Assembly: GCA_947579665.1 (NCBI GenBank) | Contig: OX388343.1 | Location: 87,586,254-87,650,253, forward strand | Direction of reading: 5' to 3' | Length of the DNA: 64,000 nucleotides | Source of the DNA: Sympetrum striolatum | Lineage: Eukaryota; Arthropoda; Insecta; Odonata; Libellulidae | Part shown: positions 12,243 through 25,000 of the stretch, piece by piece | How positions within the stretch are numbered: position 1 is the stretch's first letter | Layout: each line of letters begins with the position of its first letter | Program-made: the position numbers and the translations under genes | Notes under the pieces: model-generated | Database searches by the model: none | Told to the model about the DNA's origin: nothing | What the model saw: only the letters and a program-made list of their open reading frames with translations

Positions 12243-13550
12243 ATAATTTCTAATAACTATAATAATTTCTGCAAATATATCAGACTCTTCTAATATATTT
12301 TGTAACAGGGAATTCGATGACCTTGGTCGTAATTCAATTGTCTTCCCTTCACGCGGAGGAATTCATGTTGAAATGCATTTAGGTTTCAATACCTCAATCG
12401 GAAAAGCTTTAACCATACGTCGAGCACTTTCAAAGGAAGTATTGCAGGTGCCAGGTATATTTTTCCTTTTCGTGCCTATATCAGCTAGACTCGGGACCCT
12501 CCTTTTTACAGTCAATATTACCTTGCAAATAAAAGTCTTATATTTTCCTCAAGATGTAAAACAATCAAGCAAACCTTTAATGGTGAATGTTTCCAAATTA
12601 TCAGAGAAAATCCGATAAAATTCATCAGCATTTAAAACAGCAGATAAAAAATGTCAATTTTGACGGTAGAGATACGTTTAAAAGTTGTATTTTATTGGAA
12701 AAACAGACGTTTTCGATTCCGAATGTCGATTCGAAGTCATGTTGTATAGGTATTTTATGAACGTCTGACTTTATAAAATTATTAATTAACTACTAAAATT
12801 GAATTCTCAGTTTGTTTGGAAATGTCATATATGTATCTAATTACTAATTAGATAGTGTTGAGTTGATTGCACAGCTGCTTGACGTATCTGATCAGCATAT
12901 AGAGGGCTCAATTACTAATTCCGCTCAAGTTAAATGAGTTTTTATCTTAATCTTCTCTTGTTGGTGAAATGAACGAATGTAAGATAGGGTTGCCACATAT
13001 ATTTATATATCCCTTTGATATATATAAATGTATATATTTACCAGAGAGATGAAATTCAGAATGCAAAAATAATCATTGAACTATTAGGATACCAATCTGA
13101 TTCTTCTAATTATCGGTCAAGAACATGTTTCGCATGTAAGTGGAAATACATCCTCTAAGGATTCGAGGTTTTTTGCTAGAAAACAGTCTTTTGACCTATT
13201 TTTCCAACACACAGGTATTTGACATGGATTCTTGATTTCTCGAAGCACGATGAACCTTTCCCTTACAGTGTAGCGGGTTTTCGTAAACCAATGCGTCACT
13301 CGCAACAACAAACCAGTCGTAAGGTCGTAAGGAAAGGATCTTTACTCAGGCTCATTGGTGCTTATTGGTGACTATTGCTTCATTGAGTTCCTCACTGCGA
13401 TAGACAGACAACAAGCAGACTGCATAAGTAAAGAAACTTTAGAATATTTATCCTATAAATATCAACCGTAAGAACTACTGATATTCTTATGTTTATTATT
13501 ATTCAGTATTCGTCTACATGCAATTCGTAGGTTCACACTTGGCAGCATTC
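12243..13550. other. Non-coding stretch
   Basis: Mostly AT-rich. Small frames at 12373-12618 and 13311-13117 have no recognisable domain or splice context and are not called. Confidence 0.4.
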
Positions 13551-13559
13551 TTAGTTCCA

Positions 13560-15775
13560 GACAAATAATACAGATATATACCCTGCAAGCCTACAGATGC
13601 GTATGGCAGGGGGTGTAATAACACCACCATCACTTAATCTACTCTATCAGCCTCTCTAATTACACGAGGAAAAACCACCAAAAGTATTTAATTGTTTTTG
13701 TGATTACTTCCCTGTAACAGTTGGTCGAAGCTTCTTGGAGATTGCATTCAGTCTTTACTGGCACTAAAATTTCATTTACTTCATCTTTAACTCATGAACC
13801 GATGAATCTTTCGAAGAGCTTCCATCATTTTTGAGATCGTCTCACCTGGAGCGAATTCCAGCCAAGGGACTCTATTAAAGCCGTAACGCTGCTGTCGAAC
13901 CTGACATCTCCCTCAATGAAACGAGCTGCTCTATTAACTAACTTGTAAGTTTGACCATTTCTAAATCTGAGACTAAACCTACAACGTACGGATCCCAAAT
14001 CATGCAGCAGTATATTCTTATTTGGCTAGGTCGAATAAGAGAAAAACAATGTTTCTTTGACACTCGGTGAGCAACCACTTAACGTTCTACTAGTTACTGT
14101 TTTCATTATTTGCGTTTCCTATCGCATCTCTAATATGTTCTTTAAAACAGTAGCTACAGCTAAACGTGATTCCTTTTGTTGTCGCGCTAAGGGATGTCTA
14201 GAAATGTTTTTCAGCGCGGGAATAACGTTTGTGGATGACATCTTACACCTATATCTGCTACTTTTGATACGTCATTCATAAAATGCGCTAGCTGCGTCTC
14301 ATAAGACCAACCTATACGAAATCCGTGCTGGCCCCGAATGATTGCTACCTTTTTGCAATAAATTTCCACTTCCATCAGCTTATATCTCAATGGGATTCAT
14401 CTCAGAATCAATGCGAGCGGTAAAATCGTTTACTTGACAATTGTTTATTGTGAAACTTTTCTGGTTGCTCGTGTTAGGTAAGTCAACTTTTTCTTCCGAT
14501 TTATTTACGGTAATTCCCTCTTCGCTTATTAGGCAGGACACAAAATACTTACCTCCACGAGTCTCAAGCACTTACGATCGACATTCTTCATTCTTTCCGA
14601 TTGCTAACCTAGTGGTTGTGAAAGGGTTCGAGACCTATATTCCAGATATTATTTTCGTGGTTGTTCCTTTACTAGCTTTCGCACTTCCCTATAGTTCTGC
14701 TCTCGGAGCTCATGGTTCTCTTTGCATGCTTTTTGCGTTTTCTCAATCGCGAGTTAATGACTCTTTCCTTCTTTTGAAATGCTCGCAATTTAGTCTTCGT
14801 CCACCGTGGCTCTTTGAACTCATGCACGCTTTTAGTCGGAACATTTATTAATTAAACTTGCTTTGATAATCCTGTGAAACTCCAACTATCATTTACCGAA
14901 TTTACACCCGCAATGCGTAAAAAGTCATCTTTCAACTTGTTAATGTAACCCTTAAACTGAAATTTGCTTAGCGAATTACATATACTTGCCGCGGAGCTTA
15001 AGAGATTTCACCGCTACTACCTTCATCCCTGCTATCATGACACCATGGTCTGAAATACCGTCAACTACGTTGAGACTAGTTATGTTTTGTCGGTGGAAAG
15101 TGTTAAAGTTATCGAAAGTGTTACCTTGACCCACCCGAGAAGTTCGAGTTTTCGTCATATTTATCTGATCTAAAGCATGAACGAAAAAGTATCAATTAAT
15201 ATTTGCGACATTTTTTTTTCTCTCAGATAGTGTTGGAGCATTTTAAATTCTACCAATTACTATGCGGTAGGTTAAAATTTCCTCCTACGACGATGATTGG
15301 ATCTTTTACTTTCACACTAGTTATCTGAAACGTCTCAGATAAATCATCAATACTATCAGTTTCGCCATCGGGAGGACTTTATAAGGAACAAAAGTAAATC
15401 TTACTTCCGTTTTGTCTTTGAATCGAGCACCAAATCATTTCGGTCGTGCTAATTTCTACGAAATCATCGCGCTGACTAATCAAATGATCCTACATTGCTA
15501 TAAAACTCCACCGCTCATTCTACTCAGTCATATTTTCACTATACCACAAAATCCAGATGAAATATCTCGCTTAAGCAATATCTTCGCTTAACCAACTATC
15601 TTCCTAATATGACGTCCGCGCAATTGCTCCTAGTAATGTTAAGGAATTCCGCCTGCTTATTACGGAAAATCTTGCAGTTAGCGACTATTATTATTAGATC
15701 ACTCAGTCCACACATGAAATCTGGATTTCTTTAAGGAATAACCTTTACATTTTTTTAAAAAGAATTTTTCTTTTT
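13560..15775 (-). pseudogene. CR1-like LINE: endonuclease plus reverse transcriptase, internally deleted
   Basis: Read on the minus strand, broken frames follow CR1-type ORF2 order. The endonuclease start lies near 15700 ('KIFRNKQAEFL'), then 'ISTTEMIWCSIQRQNGSKIY', 'VVGGNFNLPHSNW' near 15270 and 'NVVDGISDHGVM' near 15040, the conserved GDFNLP and GISDH motifs. After the linker, 'FVSCLISEEGITVNK' and 'GQHGFRIGWSYETQLAHFMN' match the start of the reverse transcriptase. The centre with the catalytic YADD box is absent: the frame jumps to 'WDPYVVGLVSDLEMV' and 'DSSVTALIESLGWNSLQ', the C-terminal thumb. Many stops and frameshifts show long inactivity. The 15818-16084 MITE lies immediately upstream. 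Confidence 0.85.
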
Positions 15776-15817
15776 TGTTATTACTATTTTCTCTATTTTC
15801 GGGGCTAAGCTCATGCT

Positions 15818-16084
15818 CAGTGGCGGATCTAGGATCGAGCTGTGGGGGGGGGGGGGGGCTTGAGAGTTGGGATTAAAGATTCATTTTCTATTTATCGATT
15901 TTTGTAAGAAATTTTATAAAATTAAACTCGGTATACATATTTGAATTATGCTTATTATTATCTATCGTTGTAGATAAACAATATTTTCTTCACATCTCAA
16001 TAGTATGAACGATGTTACATTTTTTTTACTGTGACTTCTGGGGGGGGGCTACAGCCCCCATAGCCCCCCCTGGATCCGCCACTG
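15818..16084. mobile_element. hAT-like MITE, 267 bp
   Basis: The ends CAGTGGCGGATCTAGGAT and its complement GGATCCGCCACTG are flanked by CTCATGCT (15810-15817) and CTCATGTT (16085-16092), an 8-bp duplication with one mismatch. G runs lie next to each end. No coding content. Confidence 0.88.
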
Positions 16085-16649
16085 CTCATGTTTATCCTTT
16101 TGCTTGTTTACGTGATTGCTAGTAACTATTCTTACCGCTGAAGTACAGAAGAAATTAGTCTGGATAAATTCGCTCTCATCTTAACTGCATGAATCTGACA
16201 TTAAATTACATATTCGTATCCAGTGGCGCTGCCAGGATATGCCAAATGGGGGGGGCTTCCACGGCTGCCTAGAAAAATGCCTGCCTATCAGGGGCTAGTA
16301 TATTCATGCCAGTAACCTACTACAATATATGTCAATTCTTTCAAAAACTAAATTAATTGAAAACTAGAGGAGTTTAACGCTTATTTGGCCAAGACTTTCC
16401 AATATAGTTGTTCACATAAGTGAACTATTGGAAACTCATCAAAAAGTTGTTTGGAATACATGTTTAGACGAGTCCAATATCTATTAAAAAGATTTTTTTA
16501 TGCTTAAGTTTTTTTAGTGTTGAAGATATAAAATTTCCGAGTCTTTGAGAGTTCTTTCTTCCAAGAGGTTGCCAAGCGAGAGAAGGAAAAAATTAGTTAC
16601 GGTTATTTGGCAAACCGCAAGGAAGAATGAACTTGAAAAACATCCGACG

Positions 16650-16718
16650 GGACCGGGAATCGAACCCGGGTCTCCTGATTGCCGGTCAGGTGCTATATCC
16701 GTTGAGTTATCTTGCCCA
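16650..16718 (-). repeat. tRNA-like unit, minus strand
   Basis: On the minus strand an A-box-like 'TAACTCAACGGATATAGC' precedes the B-box 'GGTTCGATTCC', and the T-arm CCGGG/CCCGG pairs. It lacks a convincing full cloverleaf, so it is read as a SINE head rather than a working tRNA gene. Confidence 0.7.
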
Positions 16719-16783
16719 ACAATAGCTCAACAGACAGAGCACAATCAGGGGACCTGGGTTCGATTCCCGGTCCATTCGGACTT
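16719..16783 (+). repeat. tRNA-like unit, plus strand
   Basis: 'ATAGCTCAACAGACAGAGC' (A-box region) is followed by 'GGTTCGATTCC' (B-box) and a paired T-arm CTGGG/CCCGG. It starts a few bases from the minus-strand unit, so the two A-boxes face away from each other across a short spacer. Confidence 0.7.
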
Positions 16784-17747
16784 TTCGCAAGTCTATTCTT
16801 CCTTTTGATTTATCCTGGATGCACGCCATTTCGTGCAAAATAACCTTAACCTGTTTTCCTTATTTGGCAAACGATATAAAACGTAACATCCACTCATTAG
16901 ATCCCCCAAATTGGCCCGCCCATGCTTATTTGAATATCTTTCGTTATTAGACTATACCACCTGCAGATTTCGGAATTTTATTGAAACATCGCCTGCCCAG
17001 AAAACACCATCAATGTATATAAATAATGATATGAAGTATAGATACAACTTATAGTACAAGGTTAATATGCGCCGTCCAGAACTTCGCCAAAGGGATGCAA
17101 ACTTAATTAGATTTGTTATATTTCAAATCCAAGAATGAAAAATTTTAAATAAGAAAATTAGAATTCACAAAATCTCAGAAAAAGTTTTTATGGATTGTTT
17201 GGCATCTCCATTTTAGTTGTGTCATCAATCTAGAACATTAAAATAAAGAATCAAATCTAATACGTAAAAAATAATTTTCTTCGTTCTTTTCCATTATTGA
17301 AGGAATAATAGAATGTGCTCGTGTCCTTCAATATACTTCAAAGAATAGTTTGAGAATTCGAATTTTTATCTTTTTTTCCAATGAATAATCTAATATTCAA
17401 ACCAGATGACTGACTAGTGTGAGACTTGCTAGCTGCATTGCACGAATCATCTACTCGAGCTCTCTCAGGAGTGACTTCATCCGTTGTTTTTAAAATTACC
17501 TCCTCTTTTAAGAAACAAAAAATTATTTATATCAGATGAAATTTTCTAGAAGGCTTACAATTAAGTCTGATTTCGTTATTTATGTATTAGCCAAATATTC
17601 AATTGAATGCGTCACCTATCTAAAATTAAAAATCCTTCTACTTCTCGAATGTTCCTTTGTATTTTTGCGAGGAGTAAACAAATCAACACTTTCGAATTTT
17701 TCTAATGGGAATCTTATGGTGTGAGTCATCTAACTAAAGGATAGGCT

Positions 17748-17994
17748 CAGGAACGGATCTAGAGAAAAATTTCGGGGGGGGTCCGATCAAAAAATTTTAA
17801 ATAACAAACATTTCGGCTTTCACAAAACGTGACGTTAGAATTGTGTTAGACAAATTCGAATATTTTCGCTAGTGATTGCTTATTAAATTGTTAGTTTATT
17901 TGCGTTATTTGAGTTTCATTTTCGAAAAATAGGCAGAAGTGATATTTCGGGGGGGGTCCGGACCCCCAGGACCACCCCCCTGGATCCGTCCCTG
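17748..17994. mobile_element. hAT-like MITE, 247 bp
   Basis: The ends CAGGAACGGATCTAG and CTGGATCCGTCCCTG are near-complements, flanked by the perfect 8-bp duplication GATAGGCT (17740-17747 and 17995-18002). Seven-base or longer G and C runs lie inside both ends. The empty site is visible in copy 1 near 11555. Confidence 0.9.
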
Positions 17995-18210
17995 GATAGG
18001 CTTAAGAAGTGCACGCGTTGAACATTGTGTGCGAAACACTCGTATCATAGCGTCCCATTGATATCGATGTCGGCTCTAGGTTTGCTCTACTTCCAAAAAC
18101 ATCATCGTAGCTGAAATTGAAGCCATATGTAAGGGTATGCGAAGCTATCAGTGAATTTATCAAGCTAACACATGACTAGCAGTGTTTCTTAAGTCAACTA
18201 CTTAAGTATG

Positions 18211-20990
18211 TTTCGCGTATCAATTAATTCCCCCGCTGTACCATTATGTTTGTCAATTTTATATTAGTCGTCCTCACATTTAAAAAAAATTCGAAAGCTT
18301 GCGGTTTATCTGCTGCTTACGTAATTTTCGCAAGAATATATTGGGCCCCAAGGCATTGCTTTATCGTTAGGATGTCTTAATCAGGGCATAGGATATTTAA
18401 ACTTTCTAACTTTCACATCCACAGCACATGTTTAGAACTTATAATTATTTAGAGACATCTCTAACAATTATGCGTCTCGCCAGTGAAGAAGCAGCTAAGG
18501 CCCGACTCTTCCTGTCGTTCAGAAATGAAATTAACGAAATTCGACATTTTACCGGGTTTGAATCAAGACATCAAGAGTATGTTTAATATGAAAACATGAC
18601 TTTGTTACAACGATCTGGAATAACACCATGGAGAAGCTCAAAGGTTAGCTGGATTCCCTAAGTCATTACTGAAGATGTTATGAAGCATTGTGGCGTTTAC
18701 ACGACTTCAAGCACGGAAGTACACCGCACGTCTGAATACTGTGACGTTTCTTTGACATTTTCATTCCTTGAAAGTGGAAGTTTGCACTTGCCTTCTTGCG
18801 TACTGTTTCAGTATTTCTCATCAATCCTACTATTTTTTAAATGTTCTCAGACTTGGTAATATTTTGATATGCATACATCGGGATAAAGACGTCCATTTTT
18901 GGATTAGTGAAGTTGTACAATAAAAACAATTTAAGATTGAAGTAAATCTTACTATGATGTCATCTACGGAAGAGATGATAAAGAATTGCTGATGGCCCAA
19001 CTAACGAACATCAGTGTGATAACTTCGTACGAAGGCGTCTTAGCGATTGGGAGGGGCGAAAGTATACGAACGTATACGAAGGAGAAGGATCGCAGCTAGG
19101 GGAGAAGGGCGACGCCATGGGCGACAGACAGACTCATAAACTCATAATTTACGGACATATTTGAAAAACGAAAGGAGCCCGAACTCTAGCTACGTCCAAA
19201 TCAGTATTTCATGTGTGTAACTTTGAGGGATTTAGATATACAAATAATAAATAGATGGTAAAAATTTGAATATGAAACGTAACAAGTATGAAAGTTCGTG
19301 CAACGTTCGACTCATGTGAAATCATTAACGTAGAACTTAATTTGAGAGCTCAACATATCTCGAAAACCACAATAAATTAATAAAGATGAAGATGAACCAC
19401 GAAAAACGGAAAAGGAACATGAAAATAGAACCGAATACTGGGGCGCACAGATTTAAAAATATTAACGTACCTCCTTTTCCATCTTCGGTACAAATACTAA
19501 AATAAAATACTCCGCAGAAATTATTCTTGGAGCTCCTAATCCTTACAGGCACATGCTAAGCTAACCGTAAAGCTGGACACGACCATGATATGAAGCAACA
19601 ACTCTCCGATTAATCTATTGTTTTTTTTTCGTTTGGCAAACAGAAATGTCAAAAATTATAAATGGTCGAAAATCAGGCTTTCATACTTTTCTGACATCTG
19701 TTCTTAATTTTTTGGCTATATTTCTAGAAACGAAATTAGTAGATAATCCTCTCTCTGTATTTTTCCCTATATTCCGAAAATATAAGCCATCAGGAGCACT
19801 CAGTTGCAAAACTCCCGCCCTCTTATAGACTGGCCCTAAGTAGACTATCCACCCTTGATAGTTATTTACAAAATCCCTTCAAATTCCATCAAAGAAATGT
19901 GGACATGGTTTTCCAAGAATTATCAATAACTGAATTAGAGCTTATTTTTTAATTTTTAGAAATATTTACAGAAATCGCTAAAATTTATCCCTTGGCAGTT
20001 CTGACAGTAATTACAATAATTTTAATTAAAAATTATTATTAACTTTTATCTTCCAATATTGGATACATAATACATTTATTCCTGAAAGGAAACTTATCAC
20101 AGCTTTCTATATATTTAAGGAATCTCAAAAGTTGCGTTCAGTAACAACCAAGTGCTTTAAGTAGCATATAATAAATCGGAATCCCTCTAACATCAACAAT
20201 ATTAACATCACGTACCTAATCATGTTTACCATGAGATTATTTAACTAAGATGAAGTCAAAATAACAATATTTTTTAAAGTGAGGGCGGATCCAAAATATT
20301 TTCCTAAGTGTTTGATTAATAGATCAAGATTTTACTTTATATTTAAAGACAATTGCATAATTCGGTAAATTTGTTCTGTAAATATCTCGAAGAGTTGGCC
20401 CAGGGTAAATTTTTTTCATCCTTTTAAAATGTTCTAATTTCGACGATATTTTAACTGATTATTATTTGAACCTTGCTTATTAATGGTAAATTTTAAATTT
20501 TTCCATATCTTAGAAAACATGAAAATGGCAGCGTTTTTTCTCGGACAGCAACCGAATTTCCTCTCTGCCATCTACAATCAGCAATGGTTCATCTTCTCCG
20601 AAATGCACATTCTTTACACTTTCTATTGGAGCGATAATCAAATCCTACCGTAATTGGTGTAAACGCGATGATTTTTTCTTTGGTGTCTCACATTATTTGC
20701 CATTCATAATCCAACGGAAATAATCATAATGAGATTTAAGAGATGATCATGAAATAGAATCGGACCATGGAGTTAGAGTACCTATCAGCTTGGTTATTTC
20801 TTATTCCATGCATACTTCCGAGTTTCCCTTAAATGAAACGCGAACAATAAACCCCAAATGCTTAAATTAAACGACTCAAGAGCGTATTTCGTAACTACCC
20901 ACTCGACTGACTCACTGATCATCAGGACTTCACGGGTTCCAGGACTTCTCGCAATTATTTTTTCTCCTTTAGGACATGGACCATTATGGT
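18211..20990. other. Long stretch without a confirmed gene
   Basis: No exon with both splice boundaries and a recognisable product was found. On the minus strand a 26-base candidate microexon 19491-19466 lies between 'tattttattttag' and 'GTACGT' and fits the phase left by the exon at 21400-21097, but this is weak. Confidence 0.4.
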
Positions 20991-21096
20991 CGCTAAGGAT
21001 TTCAGTTTAATCTCAAACAAATTATAAGATAAAATTTTAACAGTAACGGCAATGTTACCAGTGACGAGAGGGTTTCGTGGAAAATCAGGCACTCAC

Positions 21097-21400
21097 CCGA
21101 AGTTGATGTTGATCCACTTCCAACGGCCGTGATCATCTCCGAGGCACGTTTGACCCCTCCTTCGTCTAAACAAATCTCCCATCGCCGTCTTCTCTTCTTG
21201 TTTCCGCCCGCACCCGAGGGAGATTCCTTGGAGGCCCTCTTCTTGGATTCGCCCGACTTAACATACTTTCTTCTGCGACGCACATTCTCGTTTATCTGTG
21301 ATGGCGATACCGGTATCAGATCAAATTTCCTGACTATTTTCCTCAATTCCGTTTTGGCGAATTGTTCGTTGAGTAGTCCAGAAATTCCGCAGGATGACAT
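21097..21400 (-). CDS. First coding exon of an unidentified host gene
   Basis: An ATG at 21400 opens 101 codons followed by one base and a consensus donor GTGAGTG. The peptide begins 'MSSCGISGLLNEQFAKTELR', continues 'KIVRKFDLIPVSPSQ', and has a basic stretch 'NKKRRRRWE' preceded by Lys/Arg-Ser clusters that resembles a nuclear localisation signal. The DNA is CpG-rich compared with its surroundings, as often near a 5' end, and the 280 bases upstream could hold the 5' untranslated region. I do not recognise the family and cannot place the next exon confidently. The plus-strand frame over the same interval is a shadow. Confidence 0.6.
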
Positions 21401-22002
21401 TCTAACTCCGAGAACTCACTTCTGCTCGGAGCCGAAATTACTTCGACGCTTTCTATATACGAGTAGATGCAATCCTCTAAGCGAGTCTTGACCGACTGGA
21501 CGACTGATCCCTTCCGAACTCGATGATAGACTGAAAGGAAGGGATAGCTGAAGGGGTTTTCTTGCCGTGGCGTCGATCTCTCCCTCCGCTATCAGCGTTG
21601 ATGGCAGCACTTTTAGCCGCTGCAAAGGATTAAATGGTCCGAAGAAGGGGCCCCAAAGAGGAATGGAGTGAGCTGACATAATCCACGGTCTGCTGAGAGG
21701 GATGAAATTATGACTATGAGGCGCTGAATATAATTAACTTTTTGGAGGTCACGTAGCAATAACTAAGATAATATGACTTATTTAAACTTATGAATCAGTT
21801 GATTATTTATCTGTGGGGATCTGCTTTAGGGAAGTAATTCTCTTGAAAAGGCAAAACGAAGCTAAGGAGAATAAATCAACAAGCGGGCATTAGAGGGCCC
21901 TTCGAATAAAACTTATCAAAAAAATTATCCTATTTTCTTAGTATTAAGAAGGCCCTATGAATAAAAAAAATAATTTTGCACTCCTCAAATGTCAAACCGC
22001 TG

Positions 22003-25000
22003 CATAGTCGGATAGAATCGAAAAAAGCTTGCCAAACATAAGAGAGTAGTTTTTTGAGTGCGGACTTTGAAACTTCGTATGGTCATTCTTGAATAAATTC
22101 TGCATATAAATACAAAATCATTTGCGTTGGTTCCCGCGCATTACAATTCTACAGGGGGTCAAAGTTATCCAAATTTTACGAAAAATGCCGGTCTTCGATT
22201 TTTCGCAAAATTCTTCAACTTCAAGCCTATCCTGAACCAAAATGAGCAAACTCATCGGGTAAAAAACGATGCAGCATTATGAACCTAATAATTATGCTTG
22301 ATAATACTGGGTTGGAATGATAGCAGTAGAATATTTGCAATATTTATACAACAAAATGGCGGACCCTTATTTTACGGCAAATTTTCACCTAAAGCGAGGA
22401 AAATAGTAGTGATGTACCACGATGTACACGGGCTAACTTATACCACAATGTTCTTTGAAGCTTCGTTAAGAGGAACCTGAAATAAAATCTTGCGACTTTC
22501 GACGCCGATAAATAAAGCGACTTTTCGATGGCGAAGCAAGAGCAATATTCGCGCGGCGGAGCGCCACTTTCTGAGACGACCTCGGTTTTTAGAGGATATG
22601 CGGATAAAAACGCTTCTGAATGGTTGTGTTTAGGAGATTTCATGCTGATAAAAGGTTAAATTTTATCTTAAGTTAGAGAAATACTTATATTTTTTAAATA
22701 TTCTCATTTAAACCTTAAAGAAAAAGTGAACTTAGGAGTGAGTTACAGTTTCCCTCAAATCTCTCGATAGAGTCACAATTTTTGAAGTTTTAATTTTTTT
22801 AATAAATCTTTAAAGCTATAGATTCTTGATTTCTCCTCCTTCGATCTGCAATTGCAAGATGAGTAAGCTCACTTCTGTTGTCGTTCAGGAAACCTTATCG
22901 TGGGAGGGAGAGCGCGCGCCTGAGAGTGCCCTAAAACCTAAGTAAAACTTTACGAAGTGGCTTAGTTTACGACACCCAGCTGCGTTTGTTTTATGTAAAC
23001 CGGTTACCCATTGTATTGTATTTCCATTAGTTTCAGTTCGAAGCATTCTTGCTGAGAAAGTTATTTTTTTGGCTGCGCTGAAGTTAAGTTGCGTTCTGGT
23101 GATATTTCCGTAGCTCATATATTCGATGCGTCGCTAATTCTTAAGGTACTTTCCTGTAGTATTCTCTTGTTGCGGTGTAGAAGAAGATTGTGGGACATAT
23201 TTTCGGTGTGTCATATTAAATTTTATACATAACATTTTTATATCCTTCCATGAAAATTAAAATGTCAATAGCGACACATATTTTCCGCATTCATGTCGCT
23301 AAACCTAGTGATCTATTTCAAACTTTTTACTTTTTTTCCTAAATGTATAACTAAAGAATGTATAACATTTACGGAATCTATGTTACATTTTCAGAACATT
23401 GCTATTTACTTCAAATACCGTGGCTGACTTGGTAATTTCTCGTTTATTGCTGCATAGTAAGATAATGGAGGGAAATAGCGCGATTATCTAATTACTGAAT
23501 TATTTTATTAAAAACTACACTTATAAGTATTCGAGGATGGGCAAAGTGCTCTTATTGATTACCTCCATGACTTCTTGTTTGCGCGCTGTTCAAATTAGAA
23601 CAGAAGTACAGAAAATTGGAACAGAGTTCACGCAATAACGAGAGATTTATCAAGCGCTATTCCAGTTGGCTTATTGTAATTGCTAATTTTCTCGACATTG
23701 TGCTCCAAAACTTACCTATAGTAACTCCAGGTTTGTAAATATAAGTTTTTTTTAAATATTTATAATATTGTTAACTGAAAATTTAAAATTCTGTATATGA
23801 TTTATCTTAAATAAATGTAATTCATTTTGGTAGACGCTAGCGTACGGCCAGAATTAGATTCCATCTTCCGAGTAAACGAACGAAAAGAAGGAAAACGGAA
23901 TCGATTTGGGCCAGGTACTTCATTGCAAAATTTTCTAACGCTGCCTTTATGACTTTTCGAGAGTTATCTTTTTAACACCTCATAATATTTTCAAATAGGT
24001 GTGTGGTAACCAAAAATTACTACTTCAAGAGAGGAAGCATAACTAGCAGAGAGAATTTACGGAGAAGATGGGGTTGTTTGTGGATGTGCCCAAGCCGGGA
24101 TATGGAACCACCAACGATGGAGATACAGCTAGACGTTTATTCCAAAGTCCAAATTAATCTGCTGAAATTACAGGTGCGAATTTGAAATCATTTTCCCAAA
24201 TAAACGCTTGTTTTCTTTTAAATGGTGTAGAGTATGGTGGAGTATATACATGGGTAAATTCAGACTTTTAGAAAAAAATAGTTTTTCTTGTGCAATTGAT
24301 TTATCTGTATGGTCTTAGATTTCATCTTTTTCAAGTGAATGAGTCTTATGTCGACTATCAGTTTATCAGCAGGAGCTCTTTCCTTGGTACTACATGCCAC
24401 CCACTGTTCATAAAATTCTAAATATGACATTAAATCCTCAAAGAATTCCTTTCTTCCCTTGGGGCAACTCTCGGAAGAGGCGATGGAGGCTCGAAATAAA
24501 GACACTAGAAAATATCGCGAACGATTCACACGAAAACTGTGTGAATCTCACGAATGGCCACCAATGGGGACGCTACAGGATTGTTACTCACAGCCAATCC
24601 TATGATATCGATGTCAGCACCTACAAATGTTACAAGAAAATCAAGGAACATGGGCGAAGATATGAAGGAGCGTCTGATCATGAGCAATGAAGAGTAGATG
24701 GCGTGTGGAGAAGAAGATTCCTCATATGATGAGTGTATTTAAGGCAAAAGGGATGACCTCATTTATTTAGTTAGACTTATACTTAAAACATTTACTGCCA
24801 GTATTAAACAAAAAAACAATGGATCTCAATATAAACGAAAATTTTACAATGAAGGCATGTGCAGACAAAGTTTTATAAAACATTACAGAAGGGTATTTTT
24901 TCCTTCATATCATTAGAATTTTCTGACGTAATTCTATTCTGAAATATATATAGAGTATTAATTCATAGTTATAAGCCACTAAAAACACTATTCAGAAGCG

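Larger units (their letters stand above)
16616..16859. mobile_element. SINE-like insertion with two inverted tRNA-like units
   Basis: A 244-bp insertion is bounded by the perfect 13-bp duplication TTATTTGGCAAAC (16603-16615 and 16860-16872), the size expected from LINE-driven insertion. It contains two tRNA-like promoter modules head to head (listed separately) and a 3' tail of about 75 bases. Uninterrupted host sequence in copy 1 at 9990-10010 confirms the empty site. Confidence 0.85.
16221..18210. mobile_element. hAT-like element, copy 2, 3'-truncated and carrying nested insertions
   Basis: The left end CAGTGGCGCTGCCAGGATAT and the next 400 bases align with copy 1 (9593 onward). Later blocks match too, for example 'gaacattgtg' and 'cccattgatatcgatgtcg' at 18010-18075. 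The right CAGTGGCG end is missing after about 18210. Two younger elements interrupt it: a tRNA-derived insertion at 16616-16859 and a MITE at 17748-17994. Confidence 0.85.

Noticed and set aside
14441..14851. Plus-strand frame of 136 codons
   Set aside because: Antisense of the CR1-like linker and reverse transcriptase start, which is recognisable on the minus strand.
16650..16783. Two functional tRNA genes
   Set aside because: A- and B-boxes are present, but the units lie inside a duplication-bounded insertion and lack a good acceptor stem.
21129..21491. Plus-strand frame of 120 codons
   Set aside because: Antisense shadow of the exon at 21400-21097, which has a proper start and donor.
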